Shown piece by piece: positions 23,317 through 33,157 of a DNA stretch of 64,000 nt (the stretch's first letter is position 1; each line of letters starts with the position of its first letter). Location of the stretch: NCBI RefSeq assembly GCF_000340215.1, contig NW_006921535.1, forward strand, positions 5,387,528 through 5,451,527. Direction: 5' to 3'. The translations under genes were made by a program, and so were the position numbers. The notes beneath the pieces were generated by a model. It was not told where the DNA came from. It did not search any database and saw nothing but the letters and a program-made list of their open reading frames with translations. Source of the DNA: Pseudocercospora fijiensis CIRAD86. Lineage: Eukaryota; Ascomycota; Dothideomycetes; Mycosphaerellales; Mycosphaerellaceae.

Positions 23317-23763
23317 GGCTTCGGCACCACCTTTGAAATCACCAGCCAATACCGCGGGAACATCGCGACTTTGACGAATCTGGAACGGTTATGGGCGACG
23401 AACAACAAATTGTCCGGACCATTTGATGCTTCCTTGTCGGCATTGGGCAGTCTGCGCGAGATTGATGCTCGCTTCAATTCGATCTCGAACATCGACGTGC
23501 TATCTCAGCTGCCAATGCTGGAGGCTTTGATGCTAGGACACAACTCCGTCTCGCAGTTTGAGGGCTCTTTCCACTGCCTGACGAAGCTCACGATCAGCAA
23601 GAATCACTTCGTCTCGCTTTCGACACATTTCGGATCTTTGGCGGCGGAGAGGATACCTTTCAAAAGTAGCAAGACAAGATTGTGGGTGGAGTCAACATAT
23701 GGCTCTGGCAGCACCTTTTTCTTCACCTGCATAGTGCGCTTGGGCAGATGTCGACGCAGGTAA
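23317..23763 (+). pseudogene. Chimeric open frame: adenylate-cyclase-type LRR fragment fused to the end of a histidine kinase ATPase domain
   Basis: One open frame joins two unrelated pieces. Residues from about 23371 to 23640 form leucine-rich repeats with the unusual spacing of the fungal adenylate cyclase LRR region (NLERLWATNNKLSG, REIDARFNSISNIDVL, ALMLGHNSVSQFEGSF). From KLTISKNHFVSLSTHFGSL the repeat register jumps, as if repeats had been deleted. From about 23671 the frame reads TRLWVESTYGSGSTFFFTC. This is the segment just after the G2 box of the HATPase domain in group III (Nik1-type) histidine kinases. It then hits a possible donor (CAGGTAAGT) and a stop. No catalytic domain is present, so the piece cannot act as either enzyme. 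Assignment is by recalled family motifs. Confidence 0.6.
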
Positions 23764-24365
23764 GTGCATTCCTCACGTCCGCCGAAGCTGTGTTCCAAGC
23801 TGCCCCAAATGAAAGACGCAAGCTGACGGCCTCCAGAACCAATGCGCGGAGTGACGAGGAGACACGCCCGCGAGGGGCGATAAGTCCATGTCATCGGACG
23901 ACCCAGGCCACCGGCGCAACCAGTCCGCCAGCAATGCCATACCACTCCAGAGTCTGAACCCTCATGGCATACGCCCGAGGAGTAAACCTCGTTAAAAAAT
24001 CCCCCTCACGATGTACTCGCACCTTGACGTGGTGTGAGGGCTTACCCTCTGCTTGCAGAGGAACTAAGACGAGTACAACTGCTCTCGGAAAGAGCAACGA
24101 GGCTGCCAGTGCATATCGACCAGCCTCGCCGAATGTTCTCACAGCTTCGGCATTGACGACGATGACAAACGGCACCACCACCGCTTTGGCGCCAGCCATC
24201 ATCGCCGAAGGACATGAAGCTCCCCAGAAGGAAAGACTCGGCCGGACCAGTACACAGAGAAAGTGGCACTCCAAACCACTCCCGCCAGCACCATGTCTGG
24301 GCGAGCATACGAACCCATCACCCATCACCCAGAACTTCAGACCTTTCTCCGTCACTTCAGCTACA

Positions 24366-24650
24366 ATGGCTACCTTTTCCGAAGAAAGCGAGCCTGCTAA
24401 GCGTACAAGACTGGTTGACGACTTCGACATTCAAGGCGTTCACAACCTCCAGAACAAGGCTGCCTTCGACGAAGCCCTTGCCCAGAAGGATACTCTGCTT
24501 GTCCTCGACTGCTTCGCGACATGGTGCGGTCCTTGCAAGGTCATTGCGCCCATTATGCTCTTTCGGTTCCCTAAGCAGTCACATGTCGATGCTTATCATG
24601 CGAGCATTCAACCAGAGGCTGTTCGCCTTGGTGAGTACGACCTCGCGTGA
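24366..24650 (+). pseudogene. Truncated thioredoxin
   Basis: From the ATG at 24366, a 23-residue leader is followed by a nearly canonical fungal thioredoxin start (VHNLQNKAAFDEALAQKD, LLVLDCFATWCGPCKVIAP) with the intact redox site WCGPC. Similarity stops right after VIAP. The remaining half of the fold, including the cis-Pro loop, is absent, and an unrelated 30-odd residues lead to a stop at 24648-24650. GTGAGT at about 24633 could be a donor, but no downstream exon restores the fold. Not functional as a thioredoxin. The open frame continues upstream to about 23964. Confidence 0.7.
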
Positions 24651-24786
24651 AAATCATTCCTTCCGGCGGATTTTCATCGTTCACCTCGCCTTCTGATCCC
24701 GCACATCCTTATTGGATCCATCATCGCCAAGCAAGCGGATATCTGCTGGGTGGAAAATCAAGGCCGCCGCCGTCCGGCTTCTCAAT

Positions 24787-25178
24787 TTGGACTTGGTCCA
24801 ATGGAAGGCATCATCGGAATGACGCAACTTACGCTCGACACAGAGCTTGAACAGAACCGGAACCAACGCGGAATGAGTCCAATGAAAGGCATCATCGGAA
24901 TGACGCAACTTACGCTCGACACAGAGCTTGAACAGAACCGGAACCAACGCGGAATGAGTCCAATGAAAGGCATCATCGGAATGACGCAGCTTACGCTCGA
25001 TACAGAGCTTGAGGAGAACCAACGCGACATGCTGAACACTGTCTTCTCCTTGGCAATCAGTCTGCTTACAATCACTGACGATATCCTGGATATCTCAAAG
25101 ATTGAAGCAAACCGCATGTCCACACGGCAGCCCAAGACAGCTCAAGATATACCTGCTTCGTCGGTTGAGACTTGGTAA
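24787..25178 (+). pseudogene. Histidine kinase dimerisation (HisKA) fragment with a triplicated segment
   Basis: The open frame encodes three copies of a segment containing [17 protein letters not shown]. It then continues into [19 protein letters not shown]. This is the HisKA helix pair of group III hybrid histidine kinases, normally [20 protein letters not shown] followed by DDILDLSKIEA. The phosphoaccepting HEIRTP is missing: each copy has RGMSPMKG or LGPMEG in its place, so the segment cannot be phosphorylated. The reading frame ends soon after SKIEANRM. It lies downstream of the ATPase-end fragment at 23.67 kb, the reverse of the order in a real kinase. Confidence 0.75.
24807..25030 (+). 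repeat. 81-base tandem repeat, two full copies and one partial
   Basis: Copies begin at GGCATCATCGG at 24807, 24888 and 24969, with an exact 81-base period. The first two are nearly identical. The third diverges after GAGCTTGA. 81 bases equals 27 codons, so the frame is kept through the array. Confidence 0.9.
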
Positions 25179-25366
25179 TGCACATCCTTGTTGGCTCCAT
25201 CATTGACAAGTACGTCGGTCACTGTCAGGCCTCTTCCAAGCTTCTCACTTAGGAGCGAGTGAGCAAGCATCCACACCGCAGTCCAAGACAGTTCGAGACA
25301 TCCACTTCATCTGTTGATACTGGACAATGCACATCCTGACTGGCTTCATCATCGGCAAGCAAGGCG
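25118..25366 (+). repeat. Degenerate direct repeat, about 150-base spacing
   Basis: A segment beginning CCACACGGCAGCCCAAGACAG (near 25120) and ending CATCATTGACAAG (near 25212) recurs from about 25271 to 25362 with roughly 20-25 percent differences. Its 3' part (CACATCCTT..GG..CCATCATCG..AAG) also occurs at about 24702-24737. The copies extend the mosaic region beyond the histidine kinase fragment. Confidence 0.6.
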
Positions 25367-25873
25367 TTCGCAAACCAGAGTTCCAGGAGCAAGCGAAGAA
25401 GGCGGCCTGCATACTCGCGTCTGAAGGTGTGGAGATCAGAAGAGCAACAAGATTGATTTCTTGTGGTGACCGTTCGGCGTTGTACTGGAGATGTGCGTTC
25501 GTCACTGCGTCGTCGCCAGGAAGGTGGATGAGGAGGAACAGCAGACCAGTCGCACTACTTCCAGCCTACTGCGCATGCAAGTAAAGACAGCATATCAGCA
25601 ATATCAAGCAATTCCGCACAACTCAGCATCTCCAAGCCCCATTTTTCTTCCATTCCATGCCAGAGGTAAGTCATCATATACTCGGAGACATTTGTCTTCT
25701 TTTTCCTTCCTCCTCATCTACACTTCCATGCCGGAGCGTCAACTTCTTTGTCAAAGTTCCAGACAAGCATACATCCAGTCCGAAGAATCAGGATAAGATC
25801 GACTCCGGACTTGATGTCTCGCGGAGGATATGACCCATGCTGCAAGAAGGAAGTGAAGTCCATCGGCAAGCTG

Positions 25874-26016
25874 CCGGCATCAGCATAGAGCTAGCATCGC
25901 TGGAGCAGCGGAATGATGAGAGAAAGCCGATTGATGCAGAAGGCAGACTGCGAAATGAAGATTTCATCAACGAGACGTCGGCATCAGCATGTAGCTGGCA
26001 TCGCTTGGGAAAGCGG
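25874..26016 (+). repeat. Short direct repeat, about 38 bases, 105 apart
   Basis: GCCGGCATCAGCATAGAGCT at 25874 and GTCGGCATCAGCATGTAGCT at 25979 start two related copies. Both continue with a related GGCATCGCT/AGCATCGCT and a GCGG end. Part of the same duplicated region. Confidence 0.5.
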
Positions 26017-26080
26017 AAAGATATGAAGTGTCAAAGTCCGAGAAGCTCACCAGTGCCAACAGCTTTGGGCTGGCAATTAT

Positions 26081-27373
26081 GAAGGTGAGCAGAGAACTAA
26101 AGAAAAAAAAACGTATGAATATGAGTAGTCGGCCCAGGCGGAGAACAGTCGCTACCAGAGTGACTTTACCGGAAGTATATCTGGTCTTCGAAGCTTGCTC
26201 TCCACCAACTCACACTGCTGGATTCTTGCCTCAGGCCACATCACGTGCTCTTCATGCCAGCACGCTCGGCTTTGGTATGTGGCATGCTCTCAGAGGTGCT
26301 GCAGGAGATTCTATGGTCGTCATTCTCGCGGTTGGAGGGATAGTTTCGCAGAGAACTTCCTTGGTGAAAAGGGTGTATGTACTGTATGTACCGCAGGCCG
26401 CCGCCAAGTGCCAGGTCGCTTGTCGCTTGAGGTGGAACCGGTCGCGGGAGCAGAGGCACGATGTGGCATATCATCAAGCTGAGATGATGAGATACGCTGC
26501 TGGATTGAGGCTGAAACAGCATTGCCAGTGTCTCAGACTGCGTTCAGCTTACCCATCGCTGCCAAACCCCTCACCTTTGACCATATTGTGTACCTTCAGA
26601 GTGCACGGCGCGAGCACTTCGAGCCTGCGGTTGTTGGACGGGTGGTGAACTGGTATGGTTCGGCTCGAGGGGAAGGGTGGGCGAGATGTGAGCGGCGGAG
26701 TCAAGGTCGGTGGTTGAGCTGGTGAGAGGTAGAACTAGGCCATGAACAATGGCAAGAGCACGCGCCTGGGGTGAGATACTGCGCAGCGCTCATCAGTGAG
26801 CTCAACAGCGGTCATGTTGACAGGGCCAAGAGTGAAGTCCAAACAGACTCGGTGCCAAGAGCACAAGTCAGCGACACTAGTCTAGCGGACTGCTTCACTC
26901 CTCCTTCAACATCGACACAGACACCGAGACACTCGAGTATCTCTGGCGATTCTGTATTCACGTTCACAGTCCATTCAATACGGAAATCATGAGCAGTCGC
27001 TCCAACTCATGCCCTCCTTATTTCCAGCATGATTTGACAGAGATAGGGTTGGCTACATGTACGGAGTTAGACACCACTCCAGGATCGCCACCAACCTCTA
27101 GCCGTTTCGTCTGAATGAGATGAAGGAAGTCACGTACGGGCTTACAAGCGATACAGCCTGAGAAGGAGGCAGGGCGGGAGAGATGGGCTCGCTGACAGTT
27201 CTCGATTATTAAGCGCTATCATAGGCCTGGGTTCTATGTACTTCGAAGAAGAAAGGCTAGGCTAGGCTAGGACATCTTCCGCACTCGAATGCCCAGGTCA
27301 TGTCTTGGCATGTCCTCGCGGTGCCGAGACATCCTTGTCGCGGCTCCGTCCTCTCCTTCTCACCAACATCGAC
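26081..27373. other. Gene-free stretch upstream of the Zn2Cys6 regulator
   Basis: About 1.3 kb with no recognised coding motif. The last few hundred bases should hold the regulator promoter. A short GGCTA tandem (27254-27270) is the only repeat noticed. Confidence 0.35.
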
Positions 27374-29219
27374 ATGCCCATTGAAGGAGATTTTCGGCGG
27401 AAGCTGGGCACAGCCTGTTCGTCTTGCAAGCGAAGGAAGATACGATGTGACATCTCCGATAGTGGACCGTGCTCCCCGTGCCGGCGCACTGGCAAGACTT
27501 GCGAGTGAGAGAACCGTGGCACTATCGGGCCCGCGACGCGAGCTGACCTGAGCCTACACAACAAGACCGCACGTGTACCAGTCCCGCTCGCCGCTCAGCA
27601 AGACTCATGTCACGTCCTCCTCTCGCCCGTATCTTCCGGCGGATGCAGAGCCGGGAAAAGCCGTCACCAACCCACAAGAGCCGGCAAATGACACTGCTCG
27701 CGATGAGAATCTGACCGCCTTCTACGAACGTGGTATCGGGTCCAGCCGTTGGCGTGTATATCACGGAGAGCATGTTCGCACGCTGTACGTAGGCAATACG
27801 ACCGCGAATCTACACCAGCTGGTCGAGACAAGCGGCCCGGGGAATCGCCTCCATTATTCCTATCCGTCCATCAAACCAGCCTTGCCATGGCGACCGGCTG
27901 TGGAAATGTGTCCGAACACCTACCTCAACCACACCATTGCTCAAGAGCTGAGTAGTCTGCCCGCGCAAGATGTGCGAGACGCTTTGATTGACACGTACTT
28001 CAACGACATCCACCCTGGCTTCCCCATCATAGACCAAGAGCATTTCCGCAAGCAATATGCGGACGTGGAGAACCCTCCGCCTCTGATTCTCTTACATAGT
28101 ATGCTTCTGGCTGCAGCGAGGATCAGTGACCATCCAAAAGTCGTGAGATCTAGAGGAGCAGTTACCGCCACACTCTTTACGCGTGCAAAGACACTCTTCA
28201 ACCTGAGATACGAAAATGACCGCGTGCATCTGGTCCAGTCGGCTCTGCTACTCGCGTGGTACGACGAGTCTTCAGATACTGTCAGTGCTGGCTGCTACCA
28301 CTGGATTGGACAAGCCTCCCGCATGGCCTTCGGACTTGGCATGCATCGCGATCTTGGGCCCAACTCTCGCAGCATGATGCCGGATTTTGACAAGAGAGAG
28401 TATCGCAAGTGCTGGTGGGCGGTATTGCAAGCAGAAGCGTTCATCAGCTTGGAGTTTGGACGACCGTGCATGATACGATACGAAGACTACGATCAACCTC
28501 CTCTCGTGGAAACGGATTTCAACAGCTACAGCGGCTCGGCGGATTTCAGCATCCAGCAAGATTTCTGTGCAATCATGTCGGATCTGTCAGAGATTGCTCT
28601 GCGAATCGCAGCTTTACATAGTCCCAGAAATATGCACGAGAATCTGCCCAATGTCGCCGCAGATCTTGCGGCCGTCGAGTGGAGGCTACCAGTGGGACAT
28701 GATATCTGGTCCTGTCAGATACGAATCTACTACAGCTTCCTCAAACTGACGACTTATCGCGCACGCAATAGCCCAGAGGCGTCAATGATCTGCGCCGAGT
28801 CGGCTTCCACGATTCTGACCACGCTCGAAACGATGGCTGCCCGAGATCTGATTCGCAAGTGTCAGCTCTACTTCTCGACAGCGCTGTATGCTGCTGCGAT
28901 TCAGTTTGCGCAGGAAGTACGATCGGCTCTGCAGGCGGGCTCGAAGATTCGTGCAGTATCAGCTCGTGCTCAGCTTGAAAGAACGCTGCATCCGGCACAG
29001 TTGCTGGCTAACTACTGGCCCAACGCGAAGGCTTTGTACAAGCTCTGCATCAGTCTGAGTAATAGATGTCTGAATATGATACACGGGATTGCTGCCGAAG
29101 CCTCGAGCGTTCCAACAAATGCAATCAATGACTTGACCTGGCGAGATATCATGGGCGGTTCTGGGTGGCCGGAATTTGATGTCAACTTTGATGCTGGGGA
29201 ATGGATGAACATATCTTGA
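27374..29219 (+). CDS. Zn2Cys6 fungal-specific transcription factor, two exons
   Basis: Model: 27374-27504 joined to 27566-29219, 594 residues. The N-terminal binuclear zinc cluster has Cys15, 18, 25, 33, 36 and 43 (C-x2-C-x6-C-x7-C-x2-C-x6-C) with the basic KRRKIR between. The 61-base intron (GTGAGA..ACAAG, branch GCTGAC) directly follows the cluster, a common position. The middle of the protein is a fungal-specific transcription factor domain, with FNDIHPGFPIIDQEHF, a LLHSMLLAAARISDHP helix, CYHWIGQASRMAFGLGMHRD and RKCWWAVLQAEAFISLEFGRP. Such factors bind CGG-type sites and control catabolic or secondary-metabolite genes. It converges on the amine oxidase gene with only 11 bases between stop codons. 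Whether it regulates that gene is unknown. Confidence 0.93.
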
Positions 29220-29230
29220 GAGAAAGCGCC

Positions 29231-30695
29231 TCAAAGCTTCGCGGCATTATCAAGGGCAAGCAGAACTTCTTGGGCGCCCCTCTCTCCCGATCGGACTGCG
29301 CCTTCCATGTACCCTGTACATAGCTAGTCAGCATCGTCCCCATCGAGCGCACTGAGACGACTTACCTTTCCACTCAAATGCAGTCTCCGTGCCTACAAAG
29401 TGAATTCGACCCATCGGTGCTCTGAGCGTGGCCCCAAACTTTGTCAATCCACCAGGCCCGAATACTGGACATGGACAGCCTTGGCTCCACTGCTCGTCCT
29501 TCCAGATCTGCTCCTCGACATGGATCGGCTCGTCGACCTCTGCAAATTTTCCAAAGAGCTGCTGGATCTGCGCTAGTACAGCCTTCTCCCGCTGTTCAGG
29601 CGATCGAAGCCGCCATTCTCTAGCCGGCTGCCCTACCAAGAAACATGTCAAACTGTAGTGTCCATCCGCATCAACGCTGGTGTCCCTCGTCACGCCAATA
29701 GGACCTCGAGCAGACTGCGACATGCCAGTCAAGCCATGTCTGCGCCACCAAGGCGTCTTGTAGAATAGGATTGATTTACAGTAATCGCCGAGCATGGTAG
29801 AGCGAGCCATTTCGAGTTTGTCAGCAGGCAGAGGCGGGCTCCAGATAATCTCCTTGTACAACGGCGTCGGAACAGAAACGACGACCCTCTCCGCCTCATA
29901 CGCTCCCCTCGCAGAAGTCACCCTCACCGCACCCGCAACCTGCTCAATCCTCCTCACCGGTGCCATCAACACCACCGCATCATCCGGCAACTCCCCAGCA
30001 AGCCCCTTACAAAACGCCTGCGTCCCTTTCTTCACCCTCAAATACTGCCCCCCATGCTTCCTATCCCCCCTCATCTGCAAATACCCACCCCCCGACTTAC
30101 AATAATCCAAAAAATACAACGCACTCATCTCCCCCGGCTCAACCCCCAACAACGCCCTCGTCCCAACTCTCATCGCATTCTTCGCATGCTCCCCCGCCCC
30201 AATCCCCTCCAACCACTCCTCAAACGTAATCGCATCCAAATCCAAATTCTCCTTCCCATATCTCCCCACCGGATCCCGAACATCAATTCCCTGACACATC
30301 TCCTCAACCACATCCCTCACTCTCCTCACCTCCGAAATTTCCTCTCCATCACTCCCATCCTCCGCAACTCTCAATTCCCCATACGGATGCTTCCGGTGCC
30401 TCCCGATCCCCTCATCACAGATCATCTCTCCTTCGGAATTCTGCACGATCAGTTCTAAACCATACCGCCTCGCGAGCCCATACATTTCGCTCTGATTCGA
30501 ATCGTTGATCCACGCGGCTCCCACATCGCATACACTCCCATTCACCTCGCGCGAACACGTCTTCCCTCCCACTCGATCCCGGGCTTCGAGAATTTTCACG
30601 GCCAAACCTGCGCGATGGAGGTGCACGGCGGTCGAGAGGCCGGAGAGGCCGGCGCCGAGGATTATTACGTCTACTCTTGGTGGAGGGGGTGGCAT
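29231..30695 (-). CDS. Flavin-containing monoamine oxidase-like protein, two exons
   Basis: Model: exon 1 30695-29366, exon 2 29313-29231, 470 residues. The N-terminus is the FAD-binding Rossmann motif (VDVIILGAGLSGLSTAVHL) followed by ILEARDRVGGKT. The C-terminus is the conserved HFVGTETAFEWKG-YMEGAVRSG, complete only after splicing the 52-base intron (GTAAGT..TGTACAG, branch CTGAC). This is the amine oxidase fold that deaminates biogenic or other amines to aldehydes with release of hydrogen peroxide and ammonia. No signal peptide is seen, and the last residues (NAAKL) could be a weak peroxisomal signal. The stretch coding for residues about 70-270 is unusually rich in G on the coding strand. 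Substrate not predictable. Confidence 0.9.
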
Positions 30696-31190
30696 TTTGG
30701 ATTATGATGGAGAGGTATGCGATTGTGAGGTTGTTACCATTGCATTTGTTTTGGGAGGGGAGGGAGGTTCTGATATAGATAGAGCTCTGATGAGCTATAT
30801 AGCTGTTGGCCGGCTGGCCGGCCGAGAGCTGCCGGGCGTTCAATGCACGTCGGGCCCGTGAGGCTTGGCGAAGGATGAAAGTATTCAGTCTTGTTGGCTG
30901 TAGTTTGATGAAGTTGATGATGAGAGAAAGCTTTGACTATTTCTATATATCAATAGCCCGAACCATTAGTATAGAGATTTCAATACACGTAGTTTTTTTC
31001 TACATGCATCTTAGTCATTCCTGCTTACCAACCACTTCACTCTTGATTCCACATTCACATAGCCGCTTTCCCGAACTTCTCCTTCTAATCTAAATATCTC
31101 ACTAGTATCCCTTTGCAAAATCTTCGGATCAAAGCTGCACCAGAATCGAGAAGCGGATGCGCAACAAGGACACCCGTCACCTATCTTCTT
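30696..31190. promoter_or_regulatory. Upstream region of the amine oxidase gene
   Basis: About 500 bases between the amine oxidase start and the end of the epimerase gene. It must hold the amine oxidase promoter and the epimerase 3' end. A GGCCGGCTGGCCGGCC near-palindrome lies about 115 bases upstream of the ATG (around 30810). Confidence 0.4.
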
Positions 31191-32426
31191 CTAACACCCA
31201 CTTCCCCCACCCACCCCGCTACTTCTCCTATCCACCGAAAAATCATACCTCGCCCTCAACTCATACCCCCCATCCCCCGGCCCAAAAACCTGTCTCTCCT
31301 CCCTCCCCCATTCCGGATGATTGATCCCATCAATCCAATCCTGCACTTCAATCACCACACACCCGTATTTGCTTGAGACGCGAGGATGAGAGGGGTCGTT
31401 GAAGAATCCTTGGGTGGATTTTAGGGGGAAGGTGCCTAGAATACCCCAAAAAGTTAAGGAGGAGGAAGATGAAGGGAGGAAAGACGTACCGTTCATGTTG
31501 TTGCATGTGTAGATTTGTAAGGCTTCTTGTTCGGTGAAGATGTCGAGTTGGATTCCGGAAAAAGGAGAAAAGAGGTTCGCGACGGGGTTGAGTTTCCAAT
31601 CGTAAGGTCGTTGACGAGATGTGAGGTAACAATTGTCGTAGCCAGTGCAGTTCGTTCCGCAATTGCCGAGAAGGGAAGGGTTGGTGAGGTTTGCTCCCAA
31701 TTCTTTTGGGGAAGACCAGAAATCATTCAAGTCGTATTTCTCGTTCGAAAGAATTTCGCCCGTGGGGATAGAGATTCCGTCGATGGCGATTCGTTGGTTT
31801 GCGTAGGGCATGTGGAGGGTGTGGTTGAGGATGAGAGGGGTGTGAGGGTTCTGGTAGCCGTCGAGGTTCCAGTAGGAGTGGGAGGAGAGCATGATTGGGG
31901 TGCGCTTTGTGGTGGAAAGGGCGTTCATGCGGAGGTGCCAGGAGTTGGGGGTGAGGGTGTAGGTTACGTAGGCGATGACTTCGCCTGGGAAGCCTTCTTT
32001 GCCGTCGGGATCTATGAGGGAGAAGGTGATGGAGTCGGTAGTGTGTGTGACGACGGTCCAGTTTCGGTAATCCCAGCCATCTGAGCCGCCGTGAAGAGTA
32101 TCGAGACCTTTGTTGTCGTTCGCGTCGACGTGATAGGGATTGCCGTCGATGGTGAAAGTGGCATTCTTGATTCTGTTGGCGTATCTTCCAGGAACGCCGT
32201 TGAGGTGAGGATGGAGCTTGCTGATGCTGTAGTGAGTCGCGTTGTCGAAGCCTAGCACAATGTCTCTCTCCACGCCATGTATGTCCTCGATGAACAAATT
32301 TGTGATCGAAGCAGCATAAGGGATGAAGTGTGCTCGGATGCCTTCGCTTTGAAGCTCGTATTTGCCGTTAGGTAGCAGTTTCGCGGCACCAAAAGACGTC
32401 AGAAGCACCAAGAAGCCCAGCATCAT
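31191..32426 (-). CDS. Secreted aldose 1-epimerase (galactose mutarotase family), two exons
   Basis: Model: exon 1 32426-31490, exon 2 31435-31191, 393 residues. The ATG at 32426 opens a hydrophobic signal peptide (MMLGFLVLLTSFGAAKLL). Family motifs follow: GRYANRIKNATF (81-91), LHGGSDGWDY with His112, SSHSYWNLDG with His183, and CVVIEVQDW with the presumed catalytic base Glu342. These interconvert alpha and beta forms of hexoses. Many NxT/S sites support secretion. The 54-base intron (GTACGT..ATTCTAG) is a multiple of three without a stop, so the unspliced frame stays open. Removing it restores the conserved NMNGTFPLKS. The epimerase and amine oxidase genes are in tandem on the minus strand. 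Confidence 0.92.
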   Translation of the reverse strand: MMLGFLVLLTSFGAAKLLPNGKYELQSEGIRAHFIPYAASITNLFIEDIHGVERDIVLGFDNATHYSISKLHPHLNGVPGRYANRIKNATFTIDGNPYHVDANDNKGLDTLHGGSDGWDYRNWTVVTHTTDSITFSLIDPDGKEGFPGEVIAYVTYTLTPNSWHLRMNALSTTKRTPIMLSSHSYWNLDGYQNPHTPLILNHTLHMPYANQRIAIDGISIPTGEILSNEKYDLNDFWSSPKELGANLTNPSLLGNCGTNCTGYDNCYLTSRQRPYDWKLNPVANLFSPFSGIQLDIFTEQEALQIYTCNNMNGTSFLPSSSSSLTFWGILGTFPLKSTQGFFNDPSHPRVSSKYGCVVIEVQDWIDGINHPEWGREERQVFGPGDGGYELRARYDFSVDRRSSGVGGGSGC

Positions 32427-33157
32427 GTTCTGTGGTCCGGAGAGAAAGAAACACACGAGCTCGTCGTCACCAGGATCAGGATCAGGGAATCCACATGCTT
32501 GCAGATTGCGTGCTTTTACATGAAGCAAGGAACGGCATTGTCGCACGTGGCGTTCAGCTTGAGGGGAGGACTAGAAATAGGTAATATATAGGCCGGCGGG
32601 TAGACGTTCCATCCGTATACAATTCGCTCAAGTAGGAAAAATCGAATTGGGCTGTAAATTTATTGCCTGGCTTTCGAAGTGATCCTACAGTAAGAGAAAC
32701 AAGAATGATCCTTAGTACTCCCATGGGGAGGTTCCACATTCTCGGGTCGTGGCTGAGATGCTTGGCGTTGCCAGCCTCCTCCATATCAGTGCGGCGAGAG
32801 AGGCAGAGAAAGGGCCAGTCAATAATGAAATTCGAAGGAAGTGTATGGAAACAGGGTTGCGGAAGATTCGAGTGTAGCAACTCGCGTCTTCTATTCATCC
32901 ATCCATCCATCCATTCATACTGTGCTCTGAAGTCAAGCCGGCCATCAGCCAGCGACAATTCCCAACGCCGACGCTATGACTTTCCATTTCATGCAATGCA
33001 ATGCGCTTCGAATTCAGCGATCCTGTGCTCTCGCGCCGATAACCATGAGCACCCGACATAATTTTCCTGTATGATGTGTGTGTCTCTCTATTCTTTTCCG
33101 GCTCTGATGATAGCATCTCTTGGACCATTCAATAGCTGCGCGAATCGCGAGCGCTTT
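32427..33157. promoter_or_regulatory. Intergenic region upstream of the epimerase gene
   Basis: About 730 bases between the epimerase start and the end of the PARP gene. It holds a CATC tetranucleotide repeat (about 32896-32918) and no recognisable gene. Confidence 0.4.

Noticed and set aside
23891..24430. A 179-codon minus-strand open frame across the thioredoxin start
   Set aside because: The plus strand holds an unmistakable thioredoxin start here, and the minus frame has no motifs.
29960..30458. Pro- and His-rich plus-strand open frames
   Set aside because: They are antisense to the G-rich part of the amine oxidase gene and low in complexity.
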